Assembly (NCBI GenBank): GCA_047637875.1
Contig: JBLJBH010000002.1
Span: 1-30,587 of the forward strand
Direction of reading: 5' to 3'
Source: UBA7396 sp047637875
Lineage (GTDB): Bacteria; Patescibacteriota; Gracilibacteria; BD1-5; UBA6164
Length of the DNA stretch: 30,587 nt
Notes under the pieces: generated by a model
Seen by the model: the letters and a program-made list of their open reading frames with translations, nothing else
Database searches by the model: none
Told to the model about the DNA's origin: nothing
Program-made: the position numbers and the translations under genes
Shown: positions 19,739 through 28,668 of the stretch, one piece after another
Layout: the number at the start of each line of letters is the position of its first letter
Numbering within the stretch: the stretch's first letter is position 1

Positions 19739-20683
19739 TTAAACAACTAAACATCTCTCAATCTCATACATCATATCTTCATTTTCACTTCAAATTAATT
19801 TTCAAGTTTTCATTTTTGCATCTATTCAAGCAATTTTTTCATAGATATCTAAAAATTTTTGTTTATCTATCTTATAACTTTTATCAACCAAAAAACTTCT
19901 ATTTCAAAGTTCTAAAATATCTTTTATTTCAGTATTTGATTTTCAAAGTAATTTTAGTTTAAAAATATAAAAATAAACTCTTAGATTTGATGATAGCGAA
20001 TTATAAAGCAAATATGGATTATCAAGTGAGGAAGAAAGTTCTCTTAATTTTAAAATTGATTTTTTTGTTTCTAGATTTAGTAAATCATTTATTATTTCAA
20101 AAATACTTTCTTCAATATCTTTTGTAATTAAAGCTAAATCTTCAACTTCTATAAAATCTTTTGTAATTAAAATTTTATCAAATTCTTTAGAAATAGAAGA
20201 AAAATTAAGTCATTTTAGCTCAATCATTTTATTTATAGCACTACCCGAAACTTGTGAACTATAAACTTCTTTTAGTTTTTTTTGTAGTGATGTTTCATCA
20301 TTTATCAAAAAATCTTTTACTTCTCAGATTTCTAAAATCTTTTTATAAAGTTTTGATCTTTTATCAGCTTTTAAACTATTAAAAACAACTATATTTTCTT
20401 TAATTATTTTTGGTAAAATATTTAAAAAATATTCTTGTAATTTTACTATATTTTCACTATTTTCTTCATCTCATCCAAAAGGAAAATCATCAATTATAAA
20501 AAGATTTTTTTCGCTAAAAAATCAGCTTGATAAAAGATTTTGCTCAAAAAAAGAAAAATCATAATCAAAAACATTTGAAATATGAATAATATTGTGTTCA
20601 CTAAATTTTGTTTTAAAACTTTCTTTCCAAGTATTTAAAAGTTTTTTCCTAAAATAATTTTCTCAAACAAATAAATAAATCAT
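19739..20683 (-). CDS. holA: DNA polymerase III delta subunit (clamp loader)
   Basis: This 314-residue protein fits HolA in length and layout: an N-terminal degenerate P-loop region beginning MIYLFVGENYFRKKLL, FIIDDFPFGWDEE in the nucleotide-fold domain, a helical lid, and a C-terminal collar domain with LRELSSSLDNPYLLYNSLSSNLR and a final GIDAKMKTGK motif typical of delta subunits. Delta opens the beta clamp. It is the first gene of the - strand cluster with its own promoter, followed 10 bases later by the BatA-like gene. Confidence 0.85.
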
Positions 20684-20710
20684 ATATTTTATAGTAATAT
20701 TATTTTTGAG

Positions 20711-20738
20711 ATTATATAAATTTTTCTTTTAAAATCAA
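20711..20738 (-). promoter_or_regulatory. Promoter of the holA-VWA-TPR cluster
   Basis: On the - strand, TTGATT (20733-20738) and TATAAT (20711-20716) are 16 bases apart, about 28 bases before the holA start at 20683. Confidence 0.6.
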
Positions 20739-20749
20739 TGTAAATACGA

Positions 20750-20776
20750 TTGACTTTAGAAAATTAATAATATACT
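20750..20776 (+). promoter_or_regulatory. Promoter of the small gene at 20809
   Basis: TTGACT (20750-20755) and TATACT (20771-20776) are separated by 15 bases, slightly short. Transcription would start near 20783. It is divergent from the holA promoter. Confidence 0.55.
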
Positions 20777-20808
20777 AAAAATGTCAATATTTTTTGGGGT
20801 ACCTAGAA

Positions 20809-21024
20809 ATGAACGACGAAAAAAAAGGAGAAACAGGAATTAATCTTGCTCTAGAAACTAAATACTTGAAAGGAAGAGACTCTGTTCGCGGAATTACAAG
20901 AGGAGCTTTACCTGGAAATAAAAACCGTAACAAAAATCATCCTTCACCAACTATGCAATTAATTGATGATATGAAAGATGAAAAAGCTCTCGGGATAAAA
21001 ATCAAATACATTCCTGTTGATTGA
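20809..21024 (+). CDS. Small hydrophilic protein ending in TGA at a terminator
   Basis: The 71-codon frame from ATG 20809 gives a basic, hydrophilic protein (MNDEKKGETGINLALETK, RGITRGALPGNKN, ending IKIKYIPVD) of no recognised family. Codon third positions are A/T-rich, as in real genes here, but all eight glycines are GGA/GGG and none is TGA. The frame reaches TGA at 21022-21024, directly against the stem of a strong terminator. If TGA is glycine, the frame runs through the hairpin to TAA at 21094-21096, inside the convergent gene, and the terminated mRNA would have no stop. Either this is a standard-code gene, an RNA with a chance frame, or a natural non-stop message. No Shine-Dalgarno motif is seen. 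Confidence 0.5.
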   Translation: MNDEKKGETGINLALETKYLKGRDSVRGITRGALPGNKNRNKNHPSPTMQLIDDMKDEKALGIKIKYIPVD

Positions 21025-21053
21025 AAAACAGCTGCCTTTGGCAGCTGTTTTTC
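21025..21053. terminator. Strong bidirectional terminator
   Basis: AAAACAGCTGCC (21025-21036) pairs perfectly with GGCAGCTGTTTT (21040-21051) around TTT, with T runs on both strands. It serves the small + gene and the polA-mutS-217-residue-protein unit on the - strand (last stop at 21062). Confidence 0.9.
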
Positions 21054-21061
21054 ACGTTTAA

Positions 21062-21715
21062 TTAAGACTTCCATATTGTTAAAACTCTATCAATAATAGA
21101 TTTTTTATGTAATTCTAAACTTTCTACTACAAATCTTCATAATTTATTTTGACTATTTGCATCATATAATTGTAAATAAGATCATTTTCTTATAGGAAAT
21201 TCAAATTTTATAATTAATCTTTGTGCGGGTGATTTTTTTCATCAGTTTGGTTTAAAACTAACAACAAAAATATCATTTCATGCATCAGTAGAACAAACTT
21301 TCAATACCTTAAAATATTCAAATCATTTTAGAAAAAGATTTACACATTTTCATTGATCCAAAAAATCTAATAATTCTTTTTTTTGATATTCATCGTCTTT
21401 TAAATCCTCAATTGCATATAAAACTTGAGATGCAACTTCTTGAGTAACTCAGTGTTTTTCAGCAAGATTTATTGGCATTTTTGTTAATGTATCAATTTCT
21501 TTTCACAATTCTAATAATTCATTTAAGATTTCTTCAGTTGTTTTTTTACTTTTTGATGGAGGAATTTCTACTGGTTTTTTAGAAAGTGTAGGATTTTGAA
21601 TAATTTTATCTGTTTTAACTCAAACATCTCAATCTAAACGAAATAAAGTTCAAGACCTTCTCTGTGCTATTTTTTCTTTTAATACTCAACTTGCCTGTTT
21701 TAATTCAGTGTTCAT
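21062..21715 (-). CDS. Hypothetical protein downstream of mutS
   Basis: This 217-residue protein matches no family I recognise. Residues 1-75 are basic and Pro/Ser/Lys-rich (SKKPVEIPPSKSKKTTEE) and probably flexible. Residues 75-135 are helical and charged (AEKHGVTQEVASQVLYAIEDL, LLDFLDQ). The C-terminal part looks like mixed strands and helices (DIFVVSFKPNGGKKSPAQRL, RFVVESLELHKKS). There is no signal peptide or membrane segment. It starts 11 bases after the truncated mutS stop and is probably in that operon. It shows no trace of the missing MutS ATPase domain. Confidence 0.7.
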
Positions 21716-21726
21716 GTTTTAAAATA

Positions 21727-22911
21727 TTACATAATTAATTTCTTAAGTTTTTCATTTTCACTTGAAGAAATGGCATTATATACAAAGACTATTGCTTGTA
21801 AAGATTTTTTTAAATTTAATAAATCACGCGGAGAAACTCTATCCAAAGCCAATCTATTAAGTATAGCATCTATATCAGAAATATAAGACAAATGTTCTCT
21901 AACTTTATCAAGAAGTATTTTATCTTTCAAAAATTCCTCTACAAAATCAAGTCTCTCTTTTATCTTTTTTTCATCTTTCAAAGGCATTAAAATATTTTCA
22001 CGCAAATATCTTTTTCACATTGAAGTTTTTGTTTGATTTAAAATTCAAAATAAAGTTCCAGATATCTCACTTCAAGTTGAAAAATTGTAAATCAAATCAA
22101 GATTTTTTATAGTTGAACTATCAATCTCTAAAAAATTTGAAGTTGAATAAACTCAAATAGTTTGCAAATTAGAAAGTGTCTTTTTCTGATTTAACTCTAA
22201 ATAAGATAAAAGAAGTGCTGATGATTTTATAGATTCTAAACTTTTTTCAATTCAAAATCAACTTAAATCTTTTGTTTTAAAATGATTTAAAAGTTTAGAT
22301 TTTGCATCATCCTTCAGTTCAAAATAATAAATATTCAACGAATATTTTTTTTGTAGAGTTTCTTTGATTTTTTCATCACTAAAAAGAGATTTATCCAAAA
22401 CTACTTCTTTTGGATTTATTTTAAAAAGTTCTTTTTGTAGTTCTGTAAAATTATTAAACTCGCAAGTTTGCCATTTATTTGAAGAAATATCCAAAATAGA
22501 CAGCCCAAAAATATCTTTTGCGTGAGAAATTGCAATAATAATATTTGAATCAAAATTATCATAAATATCTCCTTCTAAACTCAAAGTTGATGGAGTAACA
22601 ACTCTAACAACTTCCCTTTTTACAATTCATTTTAATTTTGGATCTGAAACTTGCTCAACAATTGCTACTTTATATCAAGCATTTACAAGTTGTGGTAAAT
22701 ATTTATCTTTTGCATGATAAGGGATTCAAGCCAAAGCTTCTGGATCTTTTGCATTTTTATTTCTAGAAGTAATATTTATTCATAAAACTTTATGTGCAAT
22801 ATGAGCATCTTCTCAAAACATTTCATAAAAATCTCACATACGAAAAAATATGATAGCATCTGAATACTCTTGTTTTATATAATGATATTGTTGCATTGCT
22901 GGTGTTAACAT
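21727..22911 (-). CDS. mutS: MutS N-terminal half (domains I-III only)
   Basis: This 394-residue protein begins like MutS (MLTPAMQQYHYIKQEY, then FFRMGDFYEMFGEDA with the mismatch-wedge Phe-x-Glu), continues through the connector domain and into the lever domain (ALDRVSPRDLLNLKKSL). It then ends at a TAA in domain III. Full MutS is about 850 residues; the clamp, the ATPase domain with Walker A, and the dimerisation region are absent. The next gene, 11 bases on, is unrelated. It may be one half of a split MutS or a decaying gene. A stand-alone mismatch binder without ATPase would not support normal repair. Confidence 0.85.
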
Positions 22912-22927
22912 AGGTTTTTAAGTTAGG

Positions 22928-24415
22928 TTATTTACATTCTCTCCAATTTTTTCAAGTATTGAAATCAACTATTAGTTTTATTGGAGCAGTTATAATATTT
23001 TCCATTATTTGTTTAATATTTTTTTCAATTATTTCAATTTCTTGATGTGGGACATTAAAAACAAGTTCATCATGTACTTGCATAATCATCTTTGATTTTA
23101 GATTTTTATCACGCAAAAATTTATCAATTTTTATCATTGCAATTTTTATGATATCTGCTGAAGTTCACTGAATTGGCATATTTATAGCTTCCCTTTCAGA
23201 TGCTTTTTTTATAATTGCATTAGAATCATTGATTCAAGAAATATATCTTTTTCTTCCAAATAAAGTTTCAACATATCAATTATTTTCACAAAATTCTATA
23301 GTTTTATCAAAAAAATCTAAAACTTTCGGGTATTTTTCATAAAATTTATTTATGTATTCACGCGCTTCACTTTGTGATACTCAAATCATTTTTGAAAGTC
23401 AAAACGGACTAATTCAATAAATTACTCAAAAGTTTACAGCTTTTGCTATTCTTCTTTCATCCGTTGTTAATTCATCTTTTCCAAATAAAAAATATCAAGT
23501 ATTAGCATGGATATCAAGTCATTGTTTAAAACTTCATAAAAGATTATCATCTTCACTCATTATAGCTAAAAGTCTTACTTCTATTTGAGAATAGTCAAAA
23601 GATATAAGTACATCATTTTCACTAAAAGGAATAAAAGCTTCTCTAATAGTTCAACCAATTCAAACTGATGATGGAATATTTTGCAAGTTAGGATTTGTTG
23701 AAGAGAGTCTTCACGTTGCTGCAATAGTTTGATTATAAGAAGTATGAATCTTTCAAGTTTCTTTTAAGATTAATTTTCAAAGTCACTCTATATAAGTTGA
23801 AAGTAGTTTTGTATATTGTCTATAATTTACTATGTGTTTTGCTATTGGATATTTAAAAGCAAGACTTTCTAAAACTTCGTTATCAACTGAAAATCAAGTT
23901 TTTGTTTTTTTTCATTCTGGAAGTCACATTTTTCCAAAAAGTATATCTCAAACTTGTTTAGGAGATTTTATATTAAAATTCTCTCAAGCAATATCTAAAA
24001 TGATTTTTTCTTCTTTTTCTATTTCAGTTTTTAAAATTTCTCATATTTCATTTAATTTTTCCAAGGAAACTTTCACTCAAGCAATTTCCATATTTTTTAA
24101 AACTTCAATTAATGGAATTTCTATTTCATTTAATACTTTATCATTTATAACTCAAGAAGAAACTTGTTTGTCATAAATTTTTGAGGTTATATAAACATCT
24201 TCTGCTGAATAATTTGCAGCAATATCTAAATTTACTTCACTAAAATTTAATTCTCATTTATTGGTCACATTATCATACGATATCATACGATAATCAAAAT
24301 ATTTTTCAGATAAGTCATCTAGAGAAAGCCCTTTTCTTCAAGGATTTTCTATATATTCTCATAAAAGTGTATCATAAAATTTTGCCATAAAAATAGTATT
24401 AAAAATATATTGCAT
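22928..24415 (-). CDS. polA: DNA polymerase I, polymerase domain with partial exonuclease-like domain
   Basis: This 495-residue family A polymerase has motif A DYSQIEVRL (about residue 270), motif B RRIAKAVNFGVIYG (about 320) and motif C QVHDELVF (about 447), so polymerisation should be active. The 5'-3' nuclease domain and the first part of the 3'-5' exonuclease-like domain are missing. The protein starts in the region equivalent to KFYDTLLGEYIENP. Proofreading residues are therefore mostly gone. ATG 24415 (MQYIFNTIF) is chosen because it extends the conserved fold; ATG 24388 is an alternative. mutS follows 16 bases downstream. Confidence 0.9.
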
Positions 24416-24455
24416 TCTATATATTTTTTTAAAATTTCAAAATAAAAATTTGAAT

Positions 24456-24480
24456 ATAAAAACCGGCCCACAAGCCGGTC
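24456..24480 (-). terminator. Intrinsic terminator after the SLH-domain region
   Basis: On the - strand GACCGGC and GCCGGT (arms 24474-24480 and 24462-24467) form a G+C-rich stem with a TTGTGG loop followed by TTTTT. It separates the surface-protein gene from polA. Confidence 0.85.
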
Positions 24481-24491
24481 CTTCCTCTTTT

Positions 24492-25010
24492 TTAATTTCA
24501 AGATAATTTTTTTAACATTCAAATAACTTCATATCTAGTTATATTTTTATTTGGAGAAAAACAATTATTTACAATTGGTATCAAATCATTATTTATAGAA
24601 TATTCAACATATTTAGAATACCACTCCGTTCAGAAAACATCTTTTAATTCTTGTGAAAATGCTAAATTTATTTCTCAAACAAAAAGTGTAATAGATATTT
24701 TCAAAGCTTCTACTCTAGAAATATTTCCATTTGGATTAAATTTTTTATTTGAAGTTGAAACAAGTTTCAGTCAAACAGCAGTATTTATATATTTTTTTTG
24801 CCATCAAACTTTTAAATCCGTAAAATAATCTTTATTATCTGTAGAAAGTTCTTTTCCTGCAACTAAAAATAATAATTTTAAAAATTCAGTTCTTGTAATA
24901 GAACTTTGAGGTCTAAATGTATTATCTCAAAATCATGTTATAAATCATTTTTCTACTAAAGAATTAATATATGAAAAATATTTATCATTTGAATTTAAAT
25001 CTTTAAAGTT
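24492..25010 (-). CDS. SLH-domain region, separated from the M23 peptidase by a frameshift
   Basis: In the frame starting NFKDL there are three S-layer-homology domains: YFSYINSLVEKGFITGFGD with TFRP-ITRTEFLKLL, then YFTDLKVGWQKKYINTAV with FNPNGNISRVEAL, then FGTEWYSKYVEYSINN with FSPNKNITRYEV. It ends LKKLSGN at TAA 24492. SLH domains anchor proteins to secondary cell-wall polymers or the S-layer. There is no start codon in a plausible place. The frame joins the peptidase frame exactly if one A is removed from the A9 run at 25009-25017, giving a single 462-residue protein. Either the gene is mutated, or slippage or a sequencing error is involved. Confidence 0.8.
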
Positions 25011-25881
25011 TTTTTTTGTTCTCATCAGATAAAAAATCTAGTGTCGGATTTGAAACAATAATATTATCATCATTTTTCAACATTTCAATTTTTTCTTCTT
25101 TTATAACTGGAGTTGGTTCTATTTTTATTTCTTCAACTTTTGGAGTAGAAATAATATTTTCTTTTTCAGTTGATAAAATTGGAGTTTCTAAAACTATTTT
25201 TTCTTCTTTTATAATAGGAGTTGGCTCTGTTTTTATTTCATTTATTTTTTCTTCTATTTTTATTTCTTCAACTTTTGGAATAGTCATATCTGATTTTGAC
25301 CTATATTCTTCTAGTTTATCAAGATAAACGAGTGGGTTTACAGTATACATACGAGCTTTTTCAATTCCAAGTCAGATATTTACTCATCCAGAAAAAGATT
25401 GTCCTGAAGCTTTTGCTTCAGCTCAAGTAAATGGCCAATAAGCATGAAATGGAGCTTCTTGTTTATCTATTTGAAAATGCAAATGTTCCCCGAAACTATT
25501 TCAAGTATTTCAAGTTTTTCATATAATATGACCTTCTTTTATTTTATCTCAAACATTTACTTTTATTTCACTTAAATGTTGATAACAACTATATAAAGTT
25601 GTAGTTTTTGATAAATCATCTGGATTTTTTGCATTTTTATGTTCTAAAAAAACATATTTTCCATAAGCTCAATCTTCTCAAGTTTTAAATACTTCTGCAT
25701 CTAAAACACTGTATACATCTTGATTTTTTGTTTCTGGAAGTATATCTACTCCAGGATGACTTCAAACATTTTCTCTAAAATCTCCACTTATATAAGTTCA
25801 TAAATATGGAACTGAAAATCTATGTCATAAATTTGATAAATTGTTTTGTTCATACTTTTCTTTTATTTTTATTGGGTACAT
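25003..25881 (-). CDS. M23-family murein peptidase with repetitive linker (N-terminal part of an SLH protein)
   Basis: This 292-residue frame has a peptidase M23 (LytM) domain at about residues 20-160, with the zinc motifs HPGVD (near 41) and HLH (near 132) both intact, so it should cleave peptidoglycan crosslinks. Residues 190-290 form an acidic Pro/Glu/Lys linker with two repeats of the pattern PKVEEIKIE and TPVIKEEKI. It stops at TAA 25003-25005 right after an A9 run; the next bases encode SLH domains in another frame. No classical signal peptide is seen at the N-terminus (MYPIKIKEKYEQNN). Several motif glycines are TGA. Confidence 0.88.
25009..25017. other. A9/T9 homopolymer at the M23/SLH frame break
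   Basis: Nine T on + (nine A in the mRNA) lie at the exact junction between the peptidase linker frame and the SLH frame. Eight or eleven A would restore one open frame. Such tracts are prone to polymerase slippage, phase variation and sequencing errors. Confidence 0.75.
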
Positions 25882-25914
25882 AAATAAATATTAATAATTA
25901 AATTTACAGAAGTA

Positions 25915-25943
25915 ATTATAGCACAAAAAATAAACAAAAACAA
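25915..25943 (-). promoter_or_regulatory. Promoter of the M23/SLH gene
   Basis: On the - strand TTGTTT (25938-25943) and TATAAT (25915-25920) are separated by 17 bases, 34 bases before the start at 25881. Confidence 0.55.
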
Positions 25944-25953
25944 ATAAAAGTAA

Positions 25954-25980
25954 TTGATAATTGAAAAAAATAGTTATAAT
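25954..25980 (+). promoter_or_regulatory. Promoter of the membrane-protein/uvrC unit
   Basis: TTGATA (25954-25959) and TATAAT (25975-25980) are separated by 15 bases, about 48 bases before the start at 26029. Confidence 0.5.
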
Positions 25981-26028
25981 AAATTTTAAATAATATAAAA
26001 TAAGCTTTTTAAATATAATTACTATTAA

Positions 26029-26724
26029 ATGAATAAATTTGATCAAAAATTTTTCGGTTCATATATAAGTGAATGAGAAAAAATTATAGAAATTGCACAC
26101 AAACATTTTATTGTGATAATTAATACAATTATTTTAAACTATTTCTTTTGAGTTATTTTACCTACTTTTTTATATTATAATTCAGAATTATTACAATCAA
26201 TTATTCCTTTTTTTGTATTAGAAATTTTCATTATTTCAATATTTATAAAAAATATTTATGATATTTTTGATTGGTATAATGATGTTTGGATTATTACAGA
26301 AAATTGAGTTATTGAATTGAGTTGGAGATTATTTTCAAGTTCATCAATATCAGTAAAATATAGAAATATAGAATGACTTGAATTAATACAAACTGGTTTT
26401 ATAGATACAATTTTATGAAAATGAGATATTGTGATTCATAAAATTTGATGATGAGATAATTTTTTATTAAACTCTGCTACTAAAGCTTTTGACACTTTAC
26501 AAATTATTGATAAAATATTAAAAAAACATAAAAAAGAAGAAGAGGAAGAAAATGATATAGAATGATTTAAAGAACAGAATTTTGAAACTGTTTTAAGAGC
26601 ACTTTCAGGAGTTGTTGAAGATTATTTATGAAAATCTTGATATAAAAAAGATGATAGTGAAGAAAGACAAGAACTTATAAAAAAAGTAAAAAAACAATGA
26701 TGAGCTATTGATTTAAGTGAGTAA
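26029..26724 (+). CDS. Membrane protein with a PH-like (DUF304-type) domain
   Basis: This 231-residue protein has two hydrophobic segments (about residues 27-48 and 58-78) close to the N-terminus. A segment of strands follows (DVWIITENGVIELSWRLFSSSSISVKYRNIEGLEL, read here in two parts, around residues 85-120) that resembles bacterial PH-like domains of the YdbT/DUF304 type. Then come a charged KKHKKEEEEE linker and a cytoplasmic tail. The role is unknown; such proteins sit in the cytoplasmic membrane. It ends 3 bases before uvrC and is probably co-transcribed with it. Confidence 0.7.
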
Positions 26725-26727
26725 AAT

Positions 26728-28668
26728 ATGAATAATTTATTAGAAATACTAAAAAATATCCCAAAACTTCCTTGAGTATATCAGTATTTTAACAAATCCT
26801 GAAAGATAATTTATATTGGGAAATCTGTGAATTTACATTCAAGAGTAAATTCATATTTTAACTGAAAATCAAAGCTAAATTTTGCCAAGAAAAAAATGGT
26901 TGATGAGATAGAAAAAATTGAAACTATTATCACCAATACTGCTATTGAAAGTCTTTTACTTGAAACTACTCTCATAAAAAAATATAAACCAAAATACAAT
27001 ATCTTGATGAAAGATGATAAAAATCATACTTACATAAAAATCACTGAAGATATATTTCCAAAAGTTATAAAAACAAGAATTAAAACTAAATCTTGAGAAT
27101 ATTTTGGACCTTATATTAGCTCAAACTATGTGAATAATATTATAAAAGTTACAAAAAAAATATTTGGACATAGAAGTTGTAATATAGTTTTTGAAAATGA
27201 AAATATAACCCATCCTAACCTTCCCTTAAGCCTAAGGGAAGGAATTACGAAAAATGCTTCCCTTAGACTTAAGGGAAGCTGTCCAAAGGACTGATGGGTT
27301 AATAATATTAAAATCAAAACCACTAATTGATCAAAAATTCCGTGTATAGATTATTATATTGGAAGATGTGCTGGTCCTTGCTTACTTAAAGAAGAAAATA
27401 CAAAAAATTACAATGATAGTATAAAAAATATTAAAAACTTTTTAAACTGAGATTTTGAAGAAGTCATAAAAGATTTAAAAGTAAAAATGCAAAATTATGC
27501 TAAAAATCTAGAATTTGAAAAAGCTTCAGAATTAAAAGAAGATATTGCTTCAATTGAAAGTCTAAATCAAAATCAAATAGTTAGAGATATTATCGGTTTT
27601 GATACTGATATCATAAATTTCTTGGAAAAATATGATAAATTTTATATATCAAAAATAGAAGTTAGAAATGAAAAAATTACTTGAATTTACAATTTTGAAA
27701 TCGAGGATAAATTGCAAGATTTAGAAGAAAGTATAAAGTTTTTTATAGAAAATAATTATCTAGAAAATTCTAAAAAATTGGCCTTAATTTTACCTCGTGA
27801 AATAAATTTAGACAAAGATATTTTAGATGAACTAAAACTAAAAATAATTATTCCAAAAATCTGAGAGAAAGCTGATATTTTAAACCTTGCTTATAAAAAT
27901 GCGTTTGAATTTGCATATAAAAAACATCTTGAATGACTTTCAGTAAAAGGCTTTACAAAAAAAGATATGGCAGATTTGCTAGAGATTTTAGGTTATAAAC
28001 AAATAAATAAAAATATCATTTTTGAATGTAACGATATTTCTCATATTTCAGGAAATCATACAGTAGCCTCAAGAAGTGTCATAGAAAACTGAAAAACAAA
28101 TCCACAAAAATATAGAAAATTTAAAATAAAAACACTAAATACTTGAGAAATCAACGATTTTGATTCTATGAGAGAAATTATGACTCGTCGTTTAGCTGAA
28201 ATCAAAAAAACTTGATTTGTACCAGATTTAATAATTATTGATTGATGAAAATGACAACTTTCAAGTGTAATTGAGATAATTAATAAAGAAAAATCAAAAG
28301 AAGAAAATAAAGAATTTTTAGAATTATTTAATAAACTTCAACTTGTATCACTTGCAAAGAAAGAAGAAGAACTTTTCATGCCGTGAGTGTCAGAAAGTAT
28401 CAAAATAGATAAAGAGTCAAATATTCTCAGAATGATTCAAAAAATCAGAGACGAAGCTCATCGTTTCGCTATTACTTTCAATCGTGACAGTAGAATAAAA
28501 GCAAGTAAAAAAAATATTTTAGAAGAATTGCCTGGGATTTGACCAAAAACTAGAAGCAAACTTTTAAAACATTATTGAAGTATATCTGATATACAAAATG
28601 ATGAGGAACTTAAAAAAATACTAAAAAAGTCTCAAATTGAGACTTTGGAAAATCACTGATTAATTTAA
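26728..28668 (+). CDS. uvrC: Excinuclease ABC subunit C with an in-frame palindromic-element insertion
   Basis: This 646-residue nuclease makes both incisions in nucleotide excision repair. It has an N-terminal GIY-YIG domain (GVYQYF and IIYIGKS, residues 15-35), a UVR motif (NLEFEKASELKED, about 257-270), an RNase H-like nuclease domain with ECNDISH, IIDGGKGQL and RDEAHRF supplying the acidic and His residues, and a C-terminal helix-hairpin-helix pair (ELPGIGPKTRSKLL). Residues about 160-191 come from a 94-bp palindromic repeat inserted in frame just before the conserved IDYYIGRCAGPC region. UvrC is normally about 600 residues. Its stop overlaps that of cysS by 4 bases. Confidence 0.95.
27207..27300. 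repeat. Palindromic repeat element, copy B, inside uvrC
   Basis: This 94-bp element has inverted ends AACCCATC (27207-27214) and GATGGGTT (27293-27300) and two internal hairpins, CCTTCCCTTA/TAAGGGAAGG and CTTCCCTTA/TAAGGGAAG. It is homologous to 14469-14570. It is open in the uvrC frame and codes for THPNLPLSLREG, then a second arm, then DGWVNN. One TGA within it (27292-27294) is read as glycine. Confidence 0.9.
28623..28646 (-). terminator. cysS terminator embedded in the 3' end of uvrC
   Basis: A near-perfect palindrome (AAAGTCTCAA / TTGAGACTTT, arms 28626-28635 and 28637-28646) is followed on the - strand by a run of T. It lies 19 bases beyond the cysS stop and within the last uvrC codons. 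Confidence 0.7.

Noticed and set aside
20781..20843. Alternative 20-codon + frame starting at ATG 20781
   Set aside because: It is very short and overlaps the longer frame with better codon pattern; nothing supports it beyond nearness to the predicted transcription start.
25090..25290. CRISPR-like repeats in the linker region
   Set aside because: The repeats are imperfect, coding and directly adjacent; there are no regular spacers and no cas genes.
25016..25327. Repetitive Ser/Phe-rich + strand frame
   Set aside because: It is the antisense of the repetitive acidic linker of the M23/SLH protein.
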